From assembly GCF_900450765.1 (NCBI RefSeq), contig NZ_UGGU01000003.1, positions 558,001-622,000 on the forward strand: a stretch of DNA of 64,000 bases, given 5' to 3'. Numbering within the stretch: position 1 is the first letter of the stretch; each line of letters starts with the position of its first letter. This DNA comes from Fusobacterium necrogenes. GTDB lineage: Bacteria; Fusobacteriota; Fusobacteriia; Fusobacteriales; Fusobacteriaceae. The notes below the pieces were generated by a model. The model was not told where the DNA came from. It ran no database searches and saw only the letters and a program-made list of their open reading frames with translations. Positions 56,445 through 64,000 of the stretch are shown here, piece by piece. A program made the translations under genes and the position numbers.

Positions 56445-56518
56445 ATATTTAGTGTTAAAAAAATATAAAAATTAACATTTTTTTCTAAATGTGATATAAT
56501 AAAATTAACACTAAATAT
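56445..56518. promoter_or_regulatory. 14-bp inverted repeat flanking the AAA-gene promoter
   Basis: ATATTTAGTGTTAA (56445-56458) and TTAACACTAAATAT (56505-56518) are perfect reverse complements 46 bases apart. Between them lies a promoter, TTAACA (56472-56477), 17 bases, TATAAT (56495-56500). No T-run follows, so a terminator is unlikely; a repressor looping site is the likeliest reading. Confidence 0.6.
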
Positions 56519-56538
56519 ATTTAAGAAAGAGGTTAAAG

Positions 56539-57837
56539 ATGTATAGAAAGATTTTTCAATATTTAAAAGAATGGAAAGAAAGTCCATATAGAAAACCACT
56601 TATATTGCAAGGGGCAAGACAAGTAGGGAAAACTCACTCTGTTCTAACTTTTGGAAAAAATGAATATGAAAATGTTGCATACTTTAATTTTGAAACTGAT
56701 ATTAGATTGAAAGAAACATTTGAAGAAAATATAAATCCAGATTACTTAATTCCAATACTTTCTAGATTATCAAATCAAACTATAATAAAGGAGAAAACCC
56801 TTATATTTTTTGATGAGATACAACTTTGTGAAAAAGCTTTAACATCATTAAAATATTTCTATGAACAAGCTCCAGAATATCATATTATTGTGGCAGGTAG
56901 TTTACTTGGAATAGCTGTAAATAGACAAGAGTTTTCATTTCCAGTGGGGAAGGTAGATATTAAAACTCTATATCCAATGGATTTAGAGGAGTTTTTATTA
57001 GCTATGGGAGAAGAGGAGTTAATAAAAATTATTAAAAAATCCTTTGATGAGAATGCTCCTATGCCAAGTGTATTACATGATGTTGCTTTAGAATATTATA
57101 GAAAATACTTAGTAGTTGGAGGAATGCCAGAGTGTGTAATTAAATTTAGAGAAACACAAAATTATACTTTGATTAGACATACTCAAGATATGATATTACT
57201 AAGTTATTTAAATGATATGAGTAAGTACAATGTTACAAATGAGATAAAAAAGACAAGGTTAGTTTATGATAATATTACTGTACAGCTCTCTAAGGAGAAT
57301 ACAAGATTTCAATATAAGCTAATAAAATCAGGTGGAAGAGCTTCAGAATTTGAAAATGCTATTGAGTGGTTAATACTTTCAGGGATAACTTCTAGGATAT
57401 ATGGATTAGAAGATATTATGAAACCTTTAGAGAACTATAAGAATACAGAGGCTTTTAAAATCTATGTATCAGATGTAGGACTTCTATGTGCTAAAAAGGA
57501 GATAGTACCAGAGGATATATTATATCTTTCAAATGAGTTAAATGACTTTAAAGGTGGAATGACTGAGAACTATGTAAATATTCAACTCAATGTAAAAGAA
57601 TACACTCAATACTATTGGAAAGCACCAAAGGGAGCACATGAGATAGATTTTATTATTATGAGAGAGGGAAAAATAATTCCAATAGAGGTAAAATCTGCTG
57701 ATAATACTAGGTCTAAAAGCTTGGATTACTATATGAAAAAATATCAGCCAGAGTATGGTATTAAGATTTCAACTAAAAACTTTGGCTTTGAAAATGGAGT
57801 AAAGAGTATTCCTCTATATGCAACTTTTTGTATTTAA
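56539..57837 (+). CDS. AAA ATPase with DUF4143 domain
   Basis: 432 residues. Walker A GARQVGKTHS (about 25-34), Walker B TLIFFDEIQ (about 92-100), then sensor AGSLLGIAV. The C-terminal DUF4143 ends in a PD-(D/E)xK-like motif: Asp370 in HEIDFII and EVK at 383-385, often nuclease-like but not shown to cut in this family. These ATPases are abundant in mobile and defence regions with unclear function. A 10-bp hairpin TTTTGTATTT/AAATACAAAA overlaps its stop codon. Confidence 0.85.
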   Translation: MYRKIFQYLKEWKESPYRKPLILQGARQVGKTHSVLTFGKNEYENVAYFNFETDIRLKETFEENINPDYLIPILSRLSNQTIIKEKTLIFFDEIQLCEKALTSLKYFYEQAPEYHIIVAGSLLGIAVNRQEFSFPVGKVDIKTLYPMDLEEFLLAMGEEELIKIIKKSFDENAPMPSVLHDVALEYYRKYLVVGGMPECVIKFRETQNYTLIRHTQDMILLSYLNDMSKYNVTNEIKKTRLVYDNITVQLSKENTRFQYKLIKSGGRASEFENAIEWLILSGITSRIYGLEDIMKPLENYKNTEAFKIYVSDVGLLCAKKEIVPEDILYLSNELNDFKGGMTENYVNIQLNVKEYTQYYWKAPKGAHEIDFIIMREGKIIPIEVKSADNTRSKSLDYYMKKYQPEYGIKISTKNFGFENGVKSIPLYATFCI

Positions 57838-57894
57838 TGAAATACAAAATAAATTTCATATGTTATAATAAAAATAGAAAAATACTTATTTAGG

Positions 57895-60252
57895 GTGAAA
57901 AATTATGGGCTAATATCAAATAATAGAATAAACATGTATGATTCTTTACGAAAATCGATAGTTGAATCTGATGAGATAATTATGAATGTTTCTTTTATCA
58001 GAGATTCTGGAATGAGATTACTAATAAAAGATTTAAAAGAAGCTAAGGAACAAGGAAAAAAGATAAAAATTCTTACAAGTGACTATATGAAAGTAACAGA
58101 ACCTAATGCTCTATATAGATTATTAGAGATTGGTGGAGTTAAGATTTTTGATAATCCTCTTAATAAATCTTTTCATCCTAAAACATATATATTTAAAAAG
58201 AAAGATAATTTTGAAATATATGTTGGGTCTTCTAATATATCCTATTCAGCCCTTATAAGTGGAGTAGAGTGGAATTACCACTTTTTAAGTGGAGAGAATG
58301 AAGATGTAAAAGAGATTTTAGAGGAATTTTCAGAGCTTTATGAGAATAATAGCTTTGACCTTTCTCTTGAATGGTTAAGAGAGTATGAGAAAAGATATAG
58401 AAAAAGTGAATATGGAGAGATATTTGACGATAAAGAAAAGATAAAAAATGAGATAATTGAACCTATAAAGTTCCAAATACCAGCCCTTTATGAATTGTCT
58501 AAAACAAGGGAAGAGGGGTATAAAAAGGCTATGATAGTAGTAGGAACAGGACTTGGAAAAACTTATCTAGCTGTATTTGATTCTATGAATTTTAAAAGAG
58601 TTCTATTTATAGCTCATAGAGATGAGATATTAAGAGGAGCAAGAAAATCTTTTGAAAGTGTATATAAAAATGAAAGAACTTATGGATATTTTAATGGACT
58701 TGAAAAAGATAGTGAGAAAGATATTGTTTTTGCTAGTATATCAACACTTTCAAGGGATGAATATTTAAAAGATAGTTGGTTTAAAAGAGATAGCTTTGAC
58801 TATATAGTAGTAGATGAATTTCATCATAGTAGTTCAAAAAGTTATTTAAAAGTATTAGAGTATTTTGAACCTAAATTCCTTTTAGGACTTACTGCAACAC
58901 CAGATAGAGCAGATAATGGAGATATATATAAGTTATGTGACTATAATATAGCTTATGAGTGTGATTTTAGAGTTGGAATTAATAATGGTTGGTTAGTTCC
59001 CTTTGAATATTTTGGAATATATGATGATATTGATTATTCTCTTATTCCTTGGAGAAGTGGAAAGTATGATTTGACTGAACTAGAAAATGCTTTGATAGTT
59101 GAGAAAAGAGTAGAGTTAGTTTATAAGAAATATATGGAGTTTAGAAAGAATTTCACTGTTGGATTTTGTGCTGGAGTAAGACATTGTCAAATAATGAATG
59201 ATTACTTTAAAAAGCAGAAAATAAAAAGTGAGATAATAATAGGAGAAACACCAATTTCTAAAAGGCAAGAGATAATAGAAAAGTTTAAAAATGGCGAGAT
59301 AGAAGTAATTTTTACTGTGGATATATTTAATGAGGGAGTGGATATTCCTTGTATAGATACTCTATTATTTTTACGTCCTACATCTTCGTATACTATCTTT
59401 ATTCAACAACTTGGAAGAGGACTTAGAACTTTTGAAAGGAAGGATAAGTTGAGAGTTTTAGATTTTGTAGGAAACTATAAAGGTGCTGAATTAAAACCAC
59501 TATTTTTAACTGGGAACTACAAAAGAGGAAAAGGAATAATCAACACTACTGATAAAGAGTTTATTCTTCCAGAGGGATGCAGAGCAGAGTTTAGTTTCAA
59601 ATTAATTGAACATTTTGAATCATTTAAAAGAAAAAATATAAGACAAGAAGAGCTTGTAAAGGAAGATTATAAAGCCCTTATAGAAAACTTAGAAAAAATA
59701 CCTACTCTTATGGAAACTTATACTTTTGGAGAAGTACCAGTACATATGTATATAAAGGTTTTTAAAAGTTGGTATAATTTTCAAAAGGAGATGGAAGTTT
59801 TAACTACTGAACAAAATTTATATTCTAATAAAGCTATAGATTTTTTAAATTTTTTAGAAACTACATCTATGACAAAATCATATAAGATGCCACTTTTTTT
59901 ATCACTTCTTGATGATTTAAGTCAAAGTAAAACTCTTACAGAGATAGGAGAATACTTTAGAAAATTTTATCAAAGTGAGGAGCATAGAAAAGATTTAAAT
60001 AATAAGAAACATCAAGATTGGGAAAATTGGAGTAATAAGAAATTTGAAAAGTTAGCTGAGGATAATCCTATTAAATATCTTACTGAAAATGGAAAAAATA
60101 TAGAGTTTTTTGTTTATGAAGATAAAAAGTTTACTCTTAACTTGGAGCTTTTTAATGAGTTTAGAGAGAATAAGAGTTTGTTAGCTGAAGTAAGAGAAAG
60201 AATAGAGTATAGAGTTATAAATTATTTTAGTAGAAAATATATGGAGGATTGA
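57895..60252 (+). CDS. PLD-nuclease-like + SF2 (DEAD/DEAH) helicase
   Basis: 785 residues from a GTG with weak SD (no better start found). Residues 15-160 are a single phospholipase-D-like half: SFHPKTYIF (His94, Lys96) and YVGSSNIS (111). From about 195 an SF2 helicase: Walker A GTGLGKT (about 217-223), DEFHH (307-311) in place of DEAD, LTATPDRAD (about 330), and QQLGRGLR (about 504) as motif VI. The C-terminal 200 residues are helical and unrecognised. Single-HKD enzymes act as dimers. Its TGA overlaps the methyltransferase start, so the two are likely a unit. Confidence 0.85.
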   Translation: MKNYGLISNNRINMYDSLRKSIVESDEIIMNVSFIRDSGMRLLIKDLKEAKEQGKKIKILTSDYMKVTEPNALYRLLEIGGVKIFDNPLNKSFHPKTYIFKKKDNFEIYVGSSNISYSALISGVEWNYHFLSGENEDVKEILEEFSELYENNSFDLSLEWLREYEKRYRKSEYGEIFDDKEKIKNEIIEPIKFQIPALYELSKTREEGYKKAMIVVGTGLGKTYLAVFDSMNFKRVLFIAHRDEILRGARKSFESVYKNERTYGYFNGLEKDSEKDIVFASISTLSRDEYLKDSWFKRDSFDYIVVDEFHHSSSKSYLKVLEYFEPKFLLGLTATPDRADNGDIYKLCDYNIAYECDFRVGINNGWLVPFEYFGIYDDIDYSLIPWRSGKYDLTELENALIVEKRVELVYKKYMEFRKNFTVGFCAGVRHCQIMNDYFKKQKIKSEIIIGETPISKRQEIIEKFKNGEIEVIFTVDIFNEGVDIPCIDTLLFLRPTSSYTIFIQQLGRGLRTFERKDKLRVLDFVGNYKGAELKPLFLTGNYKRGKGIINTTDKEFILPEGCRAEFSFKLIEHFESFKRKNIRQEELVKEDYKALIENLEKIPTLMETYTFGEVPVHMYIKVFKSWYNFQKEMEVLTTEQNLYSNKAIDFLNFLETTSMTKSYKMPLFLSLLDDLSQSKTLTEIGEYFRKFYQSEEHRKDLNNKKHQDWENWSNKKFEKLAEDNPIKYLTENGKNIEFFVYEDKKFTLNLELFNEFRENKSLLAEVRERIEYRVINYFSRKYMED

Positions 60253-60836
60253 TGTCTGTAAAATTTTATAATGACAATGTTGAAAGCTTTTTTAATCAGA
60301 CTGTTAAAGCTGATATGAGCTATTTATATAGTAAATTCTTAGAAAAATTACCTCAAAATAATGGGAAAATATTAGATTTAGGTTGTGGAAGTGGAAGGGA
60401 TAGCAAATACTTTAAAAATCTAGGATTTGAAGTGGTAGCCTTAGATATGTCTGAAGAGTTAGCTAAAAGAGCAGGAGAATATATAGGTCAAGAGGTTATT
60501 GTTAAAGATATGAGAGAACTTAACTTTCATAATGAGTTTGTTGGAGTGTGGGCTTGTGCTTCCATTTTACATATACCAATTGAAGAAGTTAAAGTTGTTT
60601 TTGAAAAAGTATTTGAGAGTTTAAAAAATGGTGGTATCTTCTATTCATCTTTTAAGTATGGAGAAAAGGACTATCTCAAAGATGGAAGAGAGTTTACTTG
60701 TTTCACTCCAGAGAGATTTTTTCAATATTTCCCTCAATATAAAGAGAATATAGTAGAAATATTTGAAACTTCTGATGTTAGAGAGGGGAGAGAAGGGGAA
60801 AAGTGGTTTAATATTATAATGAGAAAGACTGGGTAG
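60252..60836 (+). CDS. Class I SAM-dependent methyltransferase
   Basis: 194 residues from ATG 60252, which overlaps the helicase stop (TGATG), with GGAGG 4 bases ahead. Motif I ILDLGCGSGRDS, post-I ALDMS, motif IV-like WACASILHIP, and SFKYGEKDY. No DNA-methylase NPPY or DPPY is seen, so it resembles TehB-type small-molecule methyltransferases more than a modification enzyme. Substrate unknown. Ends within a terminator hairpin. Confidence 0.82.
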   Translation: MSVKFYNDNVESFFNQTVKADMSYLYSKFLEKLPQNNGKILDLGCGSGRDSKYFKNLGFEVVALDMSEELAKRAGEYIGQEVIVKDMRELNFHNEFVGVWACASILHIPIEEVKVVFEKVFESLKNGGIFYSSFKYGEKDYLKDGREFTCFTPERFFQYFPQYKENIVEIFETSDVREGREGEKWFNIIMRKTG

Positions 60837-60868
60837 GTAGGTATTACTACTCAGCCTTTAGTTTTATT
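60827..60868 (+). terminator. Terminator of the helicase-methyltransferase unit
   Basis: GACTGGGTAG (60827-60836) pairs with CTACTCAGCC (60847-60856), one mismatch and one G-T, then TTTAGTTTTATTTT. The stop codon of the methyltransferase lies in the left arm. Confidence 0.65.
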
Positions 60869-62588
60869 TTATATTCGTAGTGAAATTGTATTTTTGCTCT
60901 GCCCAAGCTTCAAGAAGAGCAGTAGAATAATAAGAATTTCCTCTTTCAGTAAGATAATATTTTTTTAACTCTTTTTCAGAGAAAGACTTTTTGATAATTT
61001 TAATATATCCAACATTTTTAAACTCATTACTCATAAAATCTTGGGGATAAATACCTAAATATATTTCATTAAATACTATTCGTTTATTGTCAATTTTAAT
61101 TTCTATTCTTAAATCATTATAAATATTAACACTTTCTCCTAAAGTTAGATAATTTAACAGATGAGAAATATCTTTTCGCTTCCTTATTTCTCCTGTTTCA
61201 AAAAATAATACTTGTAAAAGTATTTTATAATATATATCTGCAAAATATTTATCTTTAATCTTATAACCTTGATATGAAGAAATAATATTTCCTAAATTAA
61301 GCTGTTCTTTTCCAATTTTTTCTCCATTTAAATATTCAAAAAAGGTTTTAAAACAGAGAAGAGCTATGGAAATATCTCCGTTATTATCATTTTTATTTTC
61401 CACATTCTTTCCATCATTTTTAATTTTATTGAAAAACTCTTCTTTAATAAAATATAGAATCAACATAATCATAAGAGGGTAACTACCTTTTTCCCATTTT
61501 TCTAAAGAGGCAAGTAGGATTCTAAATTTCTTAAAAGACTTAATAAAATTTCTTGGAGAAACAACGGAACTATCACAGTTTGAACTGAAAGCATCTAAAA
61601 ATATAGATTCATATATTCTAATATCGTCCTCTGAAATTCCTTCATTATTCACTTCATAGGTTTGGGGCTGATTATATTTATCATACTCTATTTGAATAAA
61701 ATCCTCATATTCAAGCTCTGGTAAATTAAATTGAATATCAAAAAATTTCTCAAAATACTCTGAACACTCATCATCTTGTAAATAAGAAGTTGAAATAATA
61801 CTTTGTAATTGCTTTTTATTTACTAAGAAAACAAAGATAATATTTTTCACACCAAAAAAATGTTTTATTGTTTCTAATAGTTCAATAGCATAAGTAGGCT
61901 TACATCTATCTAACTCATCTATCACTATAACTTTCAACTTTTTATTTTTAGATAAAGCTATTTTAAAATTACTCACTAATTTTTTATATCTCTGATATTC
62001 TTTTAATTCATCAGTATTAATATCTTTGGTTTCATTAAAAGTATCTATAATTTCTTTTCTTTTTTCTTCACTTATTCCAACTGTATTTAAAATTTTATTT
62101 AGCCCAATTTCTCCTATAAAATTAACTGCTTCATCCCAGCCTATTTTTTTTAATGTTTGAATTCCTCTTGAAAAAAGATTTTTAGCTTCTTCTTTTATAG
62201 TATTGCTTAATCCAATTGCTTCATCAATCTCTCCAATTAAAGATTTCATAGGGTCAGAAAAATAGTCAGTTTCCCAAGCATTAATATTTATTAATTTAAT
62301 TTCCTCTCCTCTAATTACGTTTTCTTTCTCTATCTTTTCCTTTAGTGCTTTAGAAAAAAAGCTTTTCCCCATTCCCCAAGGGGCATCTATAAATATTCTT
62401 TGAATATGATCAGAATTATTTTCTAATTCTTCAATTATTAGTTTAATTTTATCTTTTTGTTTTTTAACTTTTTTTAGAGATTCTAATTCTACTAATTTCT
62501 CTTGTTCTTCAAATTGAGTATTGATTAGATTATATAATTGTTCGATAAAAGCTTTTCTCTTTTTAGTTAATTTTTCATAATGTTTCAT
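60864..62588 (-). CDS. KAP-family P-loop NTPase
   Basis: 574 residues. N-terminal coiled region, Walker A APWGMGKSFF (about 69-78), Walker B VIVIDELDRCK (about 220-230) followed by PTYAIELLETIKHFF, the KAP family signature. Then an insertion-rich helical part with one possible membrane segment (YPLMIMLILYFI, about 390-402). KAP NTPases occur in several anti-phage systems and near plasmid/phage genes. No partner follows it on the same strand in view. SD AAAGGGGGAA. Confidence 0.82.
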   Translation of the reverse strand: MKHYEKLTKKRKAFIEQLYNLINTQFEEQEKLVELESLKKVKKQKDKIKLIIEELENNSDHIQRIFIDAPWGMGKSFFSKALKEKIEKENVIRGEEIKLININAWETDYFSDPMKSLIGEIDEAIGLSNTIKEEAKNLFSRGIQTLKKIGWDEAVNFIGEIGLNKILNTVGISEEKRKEIIDTFNETKDINTDELKEYQRYKKLVSNFKIALSKNKKLKVIVIDELDRCKPTYAIELLETIKHFFGVKNIIFVFLVNKKQLQSIISTSYLQDDECSEYFEKFFDIQFNLPELEYEDFIQIEYDKYNQPQTYEVNNEGISEDDIRIYESIFLDAFSSNCDSSVVSPRNFIKSFKKFRILLASLEKWEKGSYPLMIMLILYFIKEEFFNKIKNDGKNVENKNDNNGDISIALLCFKTFFEYLNGEKIGKEQLNLGNIISSYQGYKIKDKYFADIYYKILLQVLFFETGEIRKRKDISHLLNYLTLGESVNIYNDLRIEIKIDNKRIVFNEIYLGIYPQDFMSNEFKNVGYIKIIKKSFSEKELKKYYLTERGNSYYSTALLEAWAEQKYNFTTNIK

Positions 62589-62613
62589 CAGATTCCCCCT
62601 TTAATAGTAATAG

Positions 62614-62651
62614 TACCATATTTTGATTAAAAAAGCATAAAAAATATGGTA
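62614..62651. promoter_or_regulatory. 11-bp inverted repeat between KAP gene and hsdR
   Basis: TACCATATTTT (62614-62624) and AAAATATGGTA (62641-62651) are exact reverse complements 16 bases apart. The right half reaches the TGGTAAAAT extended -10 of hsdR (62650-62655), so a bound protein would likely affect both divergent genes. Confidence 0.55.
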
Positions 62652-62696
62652 AAATAAATAAGAGAAAACATCATAGATACTTAAATGGGGTGGGTT

Positions 62697-64000
62697 ATGG
62701 CAAAAAAGAGTGAGTTTAATGAAGCAACAAGGGTACAAATGCCTGCTTTAGTTCATTTAACTAGAATAGGTTATGAATATATAGGAAAGATTTCAGAAGT
62801 TAGGACTGATATAGATTATCAGCCAGATACTAACATATTAATAGATGAATTTAAAAAACAATTTGAAAAATTAAATCCTGAGCATAAAGATAAATTTGAT
62901 GATACTTTAAAAACTATAGTTCAAGAGTTAGATAATGATGACATAGGAAAGAGTTTTTATAAAAGATTAGTTTCAGTTTCTCCTATTAAATTAATAGACT
63001 TTGAGAATATCCAAAATAATAGTTTTTGTTGTACAGCAGAGTTTACTTGTAAGAATGGAGAAGAGGAGTTTAGACCAGATATAACTTTGTTTGTAAATGG
63101 ACTTCCTTTGGTATTTGTAGAGGTAAAAAAACCAAATAATGATGGTGGAATTATTGCTGAAAGTAATAGAATGAATGAGAAAAGATTTCCTAATAAAAAA
63201 TTTAGAAGATTCATAAATATAACTCAACTTATGATTTTTTCTAATAACATGGAATATGATGCTATGGGAGGAATAGTTCCAATACAGGGAGCTTTTTACT
63301 GTACAGCTTCAAAGAAAAAAGCTTTTTTTAACTGTTTTAGAGAAGATACAAAGGGAAATGAAGAGATACCAGAGTTTTTACAAAGTTTTCCATATAAGGA
63401 GATAGACAGGGATATTGAGAGAAAAATCCTAACAGATTTTAATAATCAAGTATTACACTTAGCTCCTGAATATCTAACTAATCTTGATGTAAATACACCT
63501 ACTAATAGAATATTGACTTCTATGTGTAGTCCTGAAAGATTATTATATTTATTAAAATATGGTATAGCTTATGTAAATTTTGAAAAAGAAGTTGATGGTA
63601 AGATAGAATCTATTGAAGAAAAGCATATAATGAGATATCAACAGCTATTTGCTTCTCTGGCACTAAGAAAAAAATTAGAAGCTGGGATTAAGTCAGGAAT
63701 AATATGGCATACTCAAGGAAGTGGAAAAACAGCTTTATCTTATCATTTAACAAATATACTTAAAGATTATTATTCAAGCAAAAATCAAGTAGCAAAATTT
63801 TATTTTATAGTGGATAGGTTAGATTTGTTAGAACAATCAAGTCAAGAGTTTGAAGCTAGGGGATTGAGTGTAAAAACAGCAAATACAAGAGCTGAACTTA
63901 TGCAACAGTTTAGAGAAAATAAATCTTTAGAGGGGTCATCTGGACAAAATGAGATAACAGTAGTAAATATCCAAAGATTTGAAGAGGATAGAGAAAAGGT
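62697..64000 (+). CDS. hsdR: Type I restriction endonuclease subunit HsdR (3' end beyond window)
   Basis: Hand-translated from ATG 62697, behind GGGTGGG, open to the right edge: 434 residues plus two bases of a protein usually near 1000. The N-terminal nuclease motif RPDITLFVNGLPLVFVEVK carries the catalytic Asp128, Glu142 and Lys144; next VQ-like ITQL and IPQ-type segments; then Walker A HTQGSGKTALSY (about 338-350). HsdR cuts after translocating DNA; hsdM and hsdS are presumably to the right. Confidence 0.93.
   Translation, partial: MAKKSEFNEATRVQMPALVHLTRIGYEYIGKISEVRTDIDYQPDTNILIDEFKKQFEKLNPEHKDKFDDTLKTIVQELDNDDIGKSFYKRLVSVSPIKLIDFENIQNNSFCCTAEFTCKNGEEEFRPDITLFVNGLPLVFVEVKKPNNDGGIIAESNRMNEKRFPNKKFRRFINITQLMIFSNNMEYDAMGGIVPIQGAFYCTASKKKAFFNCFREDTKGNEEIPEFLQSFPYKEIDRDIERKILTDFNNQVLHLAPEYLTNLDVNTPTNRILTSMCSPERLLYLLKYGIAYVNFEKEVDGKIESIEEKHIMRYQQLFASLALRKKLEAGIKSGIIWHTQGSGKTALSYHLTNILKDYYSSKNQVAKFYFIVDRLDLLEQSSQEFEARGLSVKTANTRAELMQQFRENKSLEGSSGQNEITVVNIQRFEEDREK

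Overview
The window is a contiguous stretch of a low-GC, AT-rich bacterial chromosome. Its gene content (selenium operon with Sec-encoded SelD, single-chain PurL, short Shine-Dalgarno-led genes, frequent TTG/GTG starts, codon bias to A/T) fits the Fusobacteriota, most likely a saccharolytic Fusobacterium of the mortiferum/varium/ulcerans type. The genus is an inference from gene content; no rRNA is present to confirm it.

Layout. 1-10 kb: recJ (cut by the left edge), an envelope TPR protein with a degenerate transglycosylase-like domain, then a + strand run mutL-rlmH-DUF1292-DUF1934-TPR lipoprotein-lysS. 10-19.7 kb: lrgAB, a polar amino-acid ABC transporter, a Crp/Fnr regulator, an e(P4)-type acid phosphatase, an EFR1 flavodoxin-ferredoxin, a rhodanese, a small lipoprotein, and a minus-strand htpX-(unknown)-yihY operon. 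20-27.6 kb: an unusual AroB-Ppx/GppA fusion, then a complete selenium operon: small unknown protein, selD (itself a selenoprotein read through an in-frame TGA), selA, selB, yedF, a DUF3343 gene, and tRNA-Sec starting 1 nt after the last stop codon. 27.8-35 kb: coaX and an M29 aminopeptidase (minus), tRNA-Gln and tRNA-Pro, a Cof-type phosphatase, a RodA-like protein, and the shikimate genes aroC-aroE-aroQ with overlapping ends.

34.8-48.1 kb is a de novo purine operon: promoter, guanine-type purine riboswitch, a short 39-codon ORF whose end lies in a second terminator-like hairpin, then fhs-purL-purE-purC-purF-purM-purN-purH-purD. Two copies of a large palindromic repeat sit inside the operon (purE/purC and purH/purD gaps); a third copy with different but still self-complementary arms lies after lysS. 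48.3-51.7 kb is an ECF transporter (S component, two ATPases, T component) with a TudS-like putative desulfidase embedded, then an HTH-TPR regulator, another Cof-type phosphatase and guaA.

56-64 kb is an accessory, defence-like region: a DUF4143 AAA ATPase with a flanking 14-bp inverted repeat around its promoter, a PLD-nuclease/SF2-helicase overlapping a small methyltransferase, a KAP-family NTPase, and divergently a type I restriction HsdR subunit cut by the right edge. The strongest candidates for something undescribed are the palindromic repeat family with covarying arms, the two-hairpin leader of the purine operon, and the PLD-helicase/methyltransferase pair.
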